Part shown: positions 63,674 through 64,000 of the stretch, piece after piece | Numbering within the stretch: the first letter of the stretch is position 1 | Layout of the letters: each line of letters opens with the position of its first letter | Source of the DNA: Ficedula albicollis | Lineage: Eukaryota > Chordata > Aves > Passeriformes > Muscicapidae | Assembly (NCBI RefSeq): GCF_000247815.1 | Contig: NC_021677.1 | Location: 5,427,690 to 5,491,689, forward strand | DNA length: 64,000 nt | Direction of reading: 5' to 3' | Program-made: the position numbers and the translations under genes | Notes under the pieces: model-generated | Seen by the model: only the letters and a program-made list of their open reading frames with translations | Database searches by the model: none | Told to the model about the DNA's origin: nothing

Positions 63674-64000
63674 CAACTGGGTTGATCGTGTCTGAATGCC
63701 AGGCACCCACCAGGTCCCAGAATGTTCTGAGTTGGAAGGGACCCACAAGGTCCATCAAATCCAGCTCTTAAGTGAATGATCCACACGGGGATTGAACCCA
63801 CTGTGGTGTTATCAGCACATCTCTTACCAACAGAGCTCTCAGAGTCAAAGCCTCTTTCTTGCTCCCCTCCACAGCTGGACAGGGGAGAGAAAACATAATG
63901 AAGGGTCCATGAGTTGAGATAAAGACAGGGAGAGATCTCTCACCAAATACCAGCACAGGCACAATAAGCTCAAATTATAGAAATTAATTGAACTTATTAC
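63674..64000 (-). mobile_element. 3' part of an ERV LTR on the - strand, cut by the window end
   Basis: On the - strand the segment contains the same landmarks as the 3' part of the 43.6-kb LTR: 'TATTTGGTGAGAGATCTCTCCCTGTC' in outline, 'ATCTCAACTCATG', 'TTTTCTCTCCCCTGTCCAGCTG', and after an insertion 'GGTGGGTGCCTGGCATTCAG' ending near 63674. The U3 part lies beyond 64000. A SINE interrupts it at about 63714-63847. Confidence 0.82.
63714..63847 (-). mobile_element. tRNA-Ile-derived SINE with CR1-like tail
   Basis: On the - strand the 5' half resembles tRNA-Ile: an A-box-like AGCTCTGTTGGTAAGAG, an anticodon-arm-like GCTGATAACACCA and a B-box-like GGTTCAATCCC, followed by an acceptor-like GTGTGGATCA. 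The 3' part, TTGTGGGTCCCTTCCAACTC then AGAACATTCTGGG, is the CR1 3' tail sequence used by CR1-mobilised SINEs. This composition matches the songbird SINE known as TguSINE1, as I remember it. It is inserted within an LTR. It is a SINE, not a functional tRNA gene: several stem positions do not pair. Confidence 0.85.

Noticed and set aside
63768..63847. Possible tRNA-Ile gene on the - strand
   Set aside because: A- and B-box-like motifs are present, but stems do not pair properly, the sequence continues into a CR1-type tail, and the segment is inserted in an LTR. It is a SINE.

Overview
The window reads as nuclear DNA of a bird, most likely a songbird (passerine). It is AT-rich, gene-poor sequence carrying several CR1 LINE copies, avian-type endogenous retrovirus LTRs, and a tRNA-derived SINE with a CR1-like 3' tail of the kind known from zebra finch. 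I found no bacterial-style operon, CRISPR array, rRNA or intact tRNA gene.

The only convincing host coding sequence is one 96-bp exon on the + strand at 30143-30238. It has a good acceptor and donor and encodes a six-cysteine EGF-like module that I recognise as one of the EGF repeats of NELL1. NELL1 is a secreted, thrombospondin-like, EGF-rich glycoprotein, and its locus is known for very large introns. I therefore read almost the whole window as two large NELL1 introns flanking this exon. I did not find the neighbouring exons.

Layout: 1-8.5 kb is intron with an LTR fragment (0.85-1.18 kb), two short CR1 tails and a 239-bp tandem duplication. From 8.5 to 10.5 kb lies a 2-kb CR1 on the - strand with reverse-transcriptase remnants, in which a 135-bp piece of the RT core is triplicated. 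From 10.5 to 30 kb is mostly featureless intron with one CR1 tail and a pentanucleotide repeat. The NELL1 exon follows at 30.14 kb. At 35.4-36.5 kb an (AT)15 repeat abuts an uninterrupted 999-base run of C whose two edges carry the same short sequence, so it is probably an assembly artefact. The 36.75-45 kb stretch is rich in transposable elements: an LTR fragment with a 51-bp duplication, two opposed CR1 fragments, a GC-rich block, and an LTR element bounded by a perfect 5-bp target-site duplication. From 45 to 59 kb there is intron with one CR1 tail. At 59-60.1 kb is a - strand LTR whose U5 end and adjoining sequence are tandemly duplicated (259 bp). The window ends inside another - strand LTR that contains a tRNA-Ile/CR1 SINE.

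There is no gene network to describe beyond the single NELL1 exon. The rest is the history of retroelement insertion and local tandem duplication inside a giant intron. I see no evidence of a novel biological system. The observations most worth checking are the poly-C block, the RT-core triplication, the internally deleted LTR element with its target-site duplication, and the SINE nested in an LTR.
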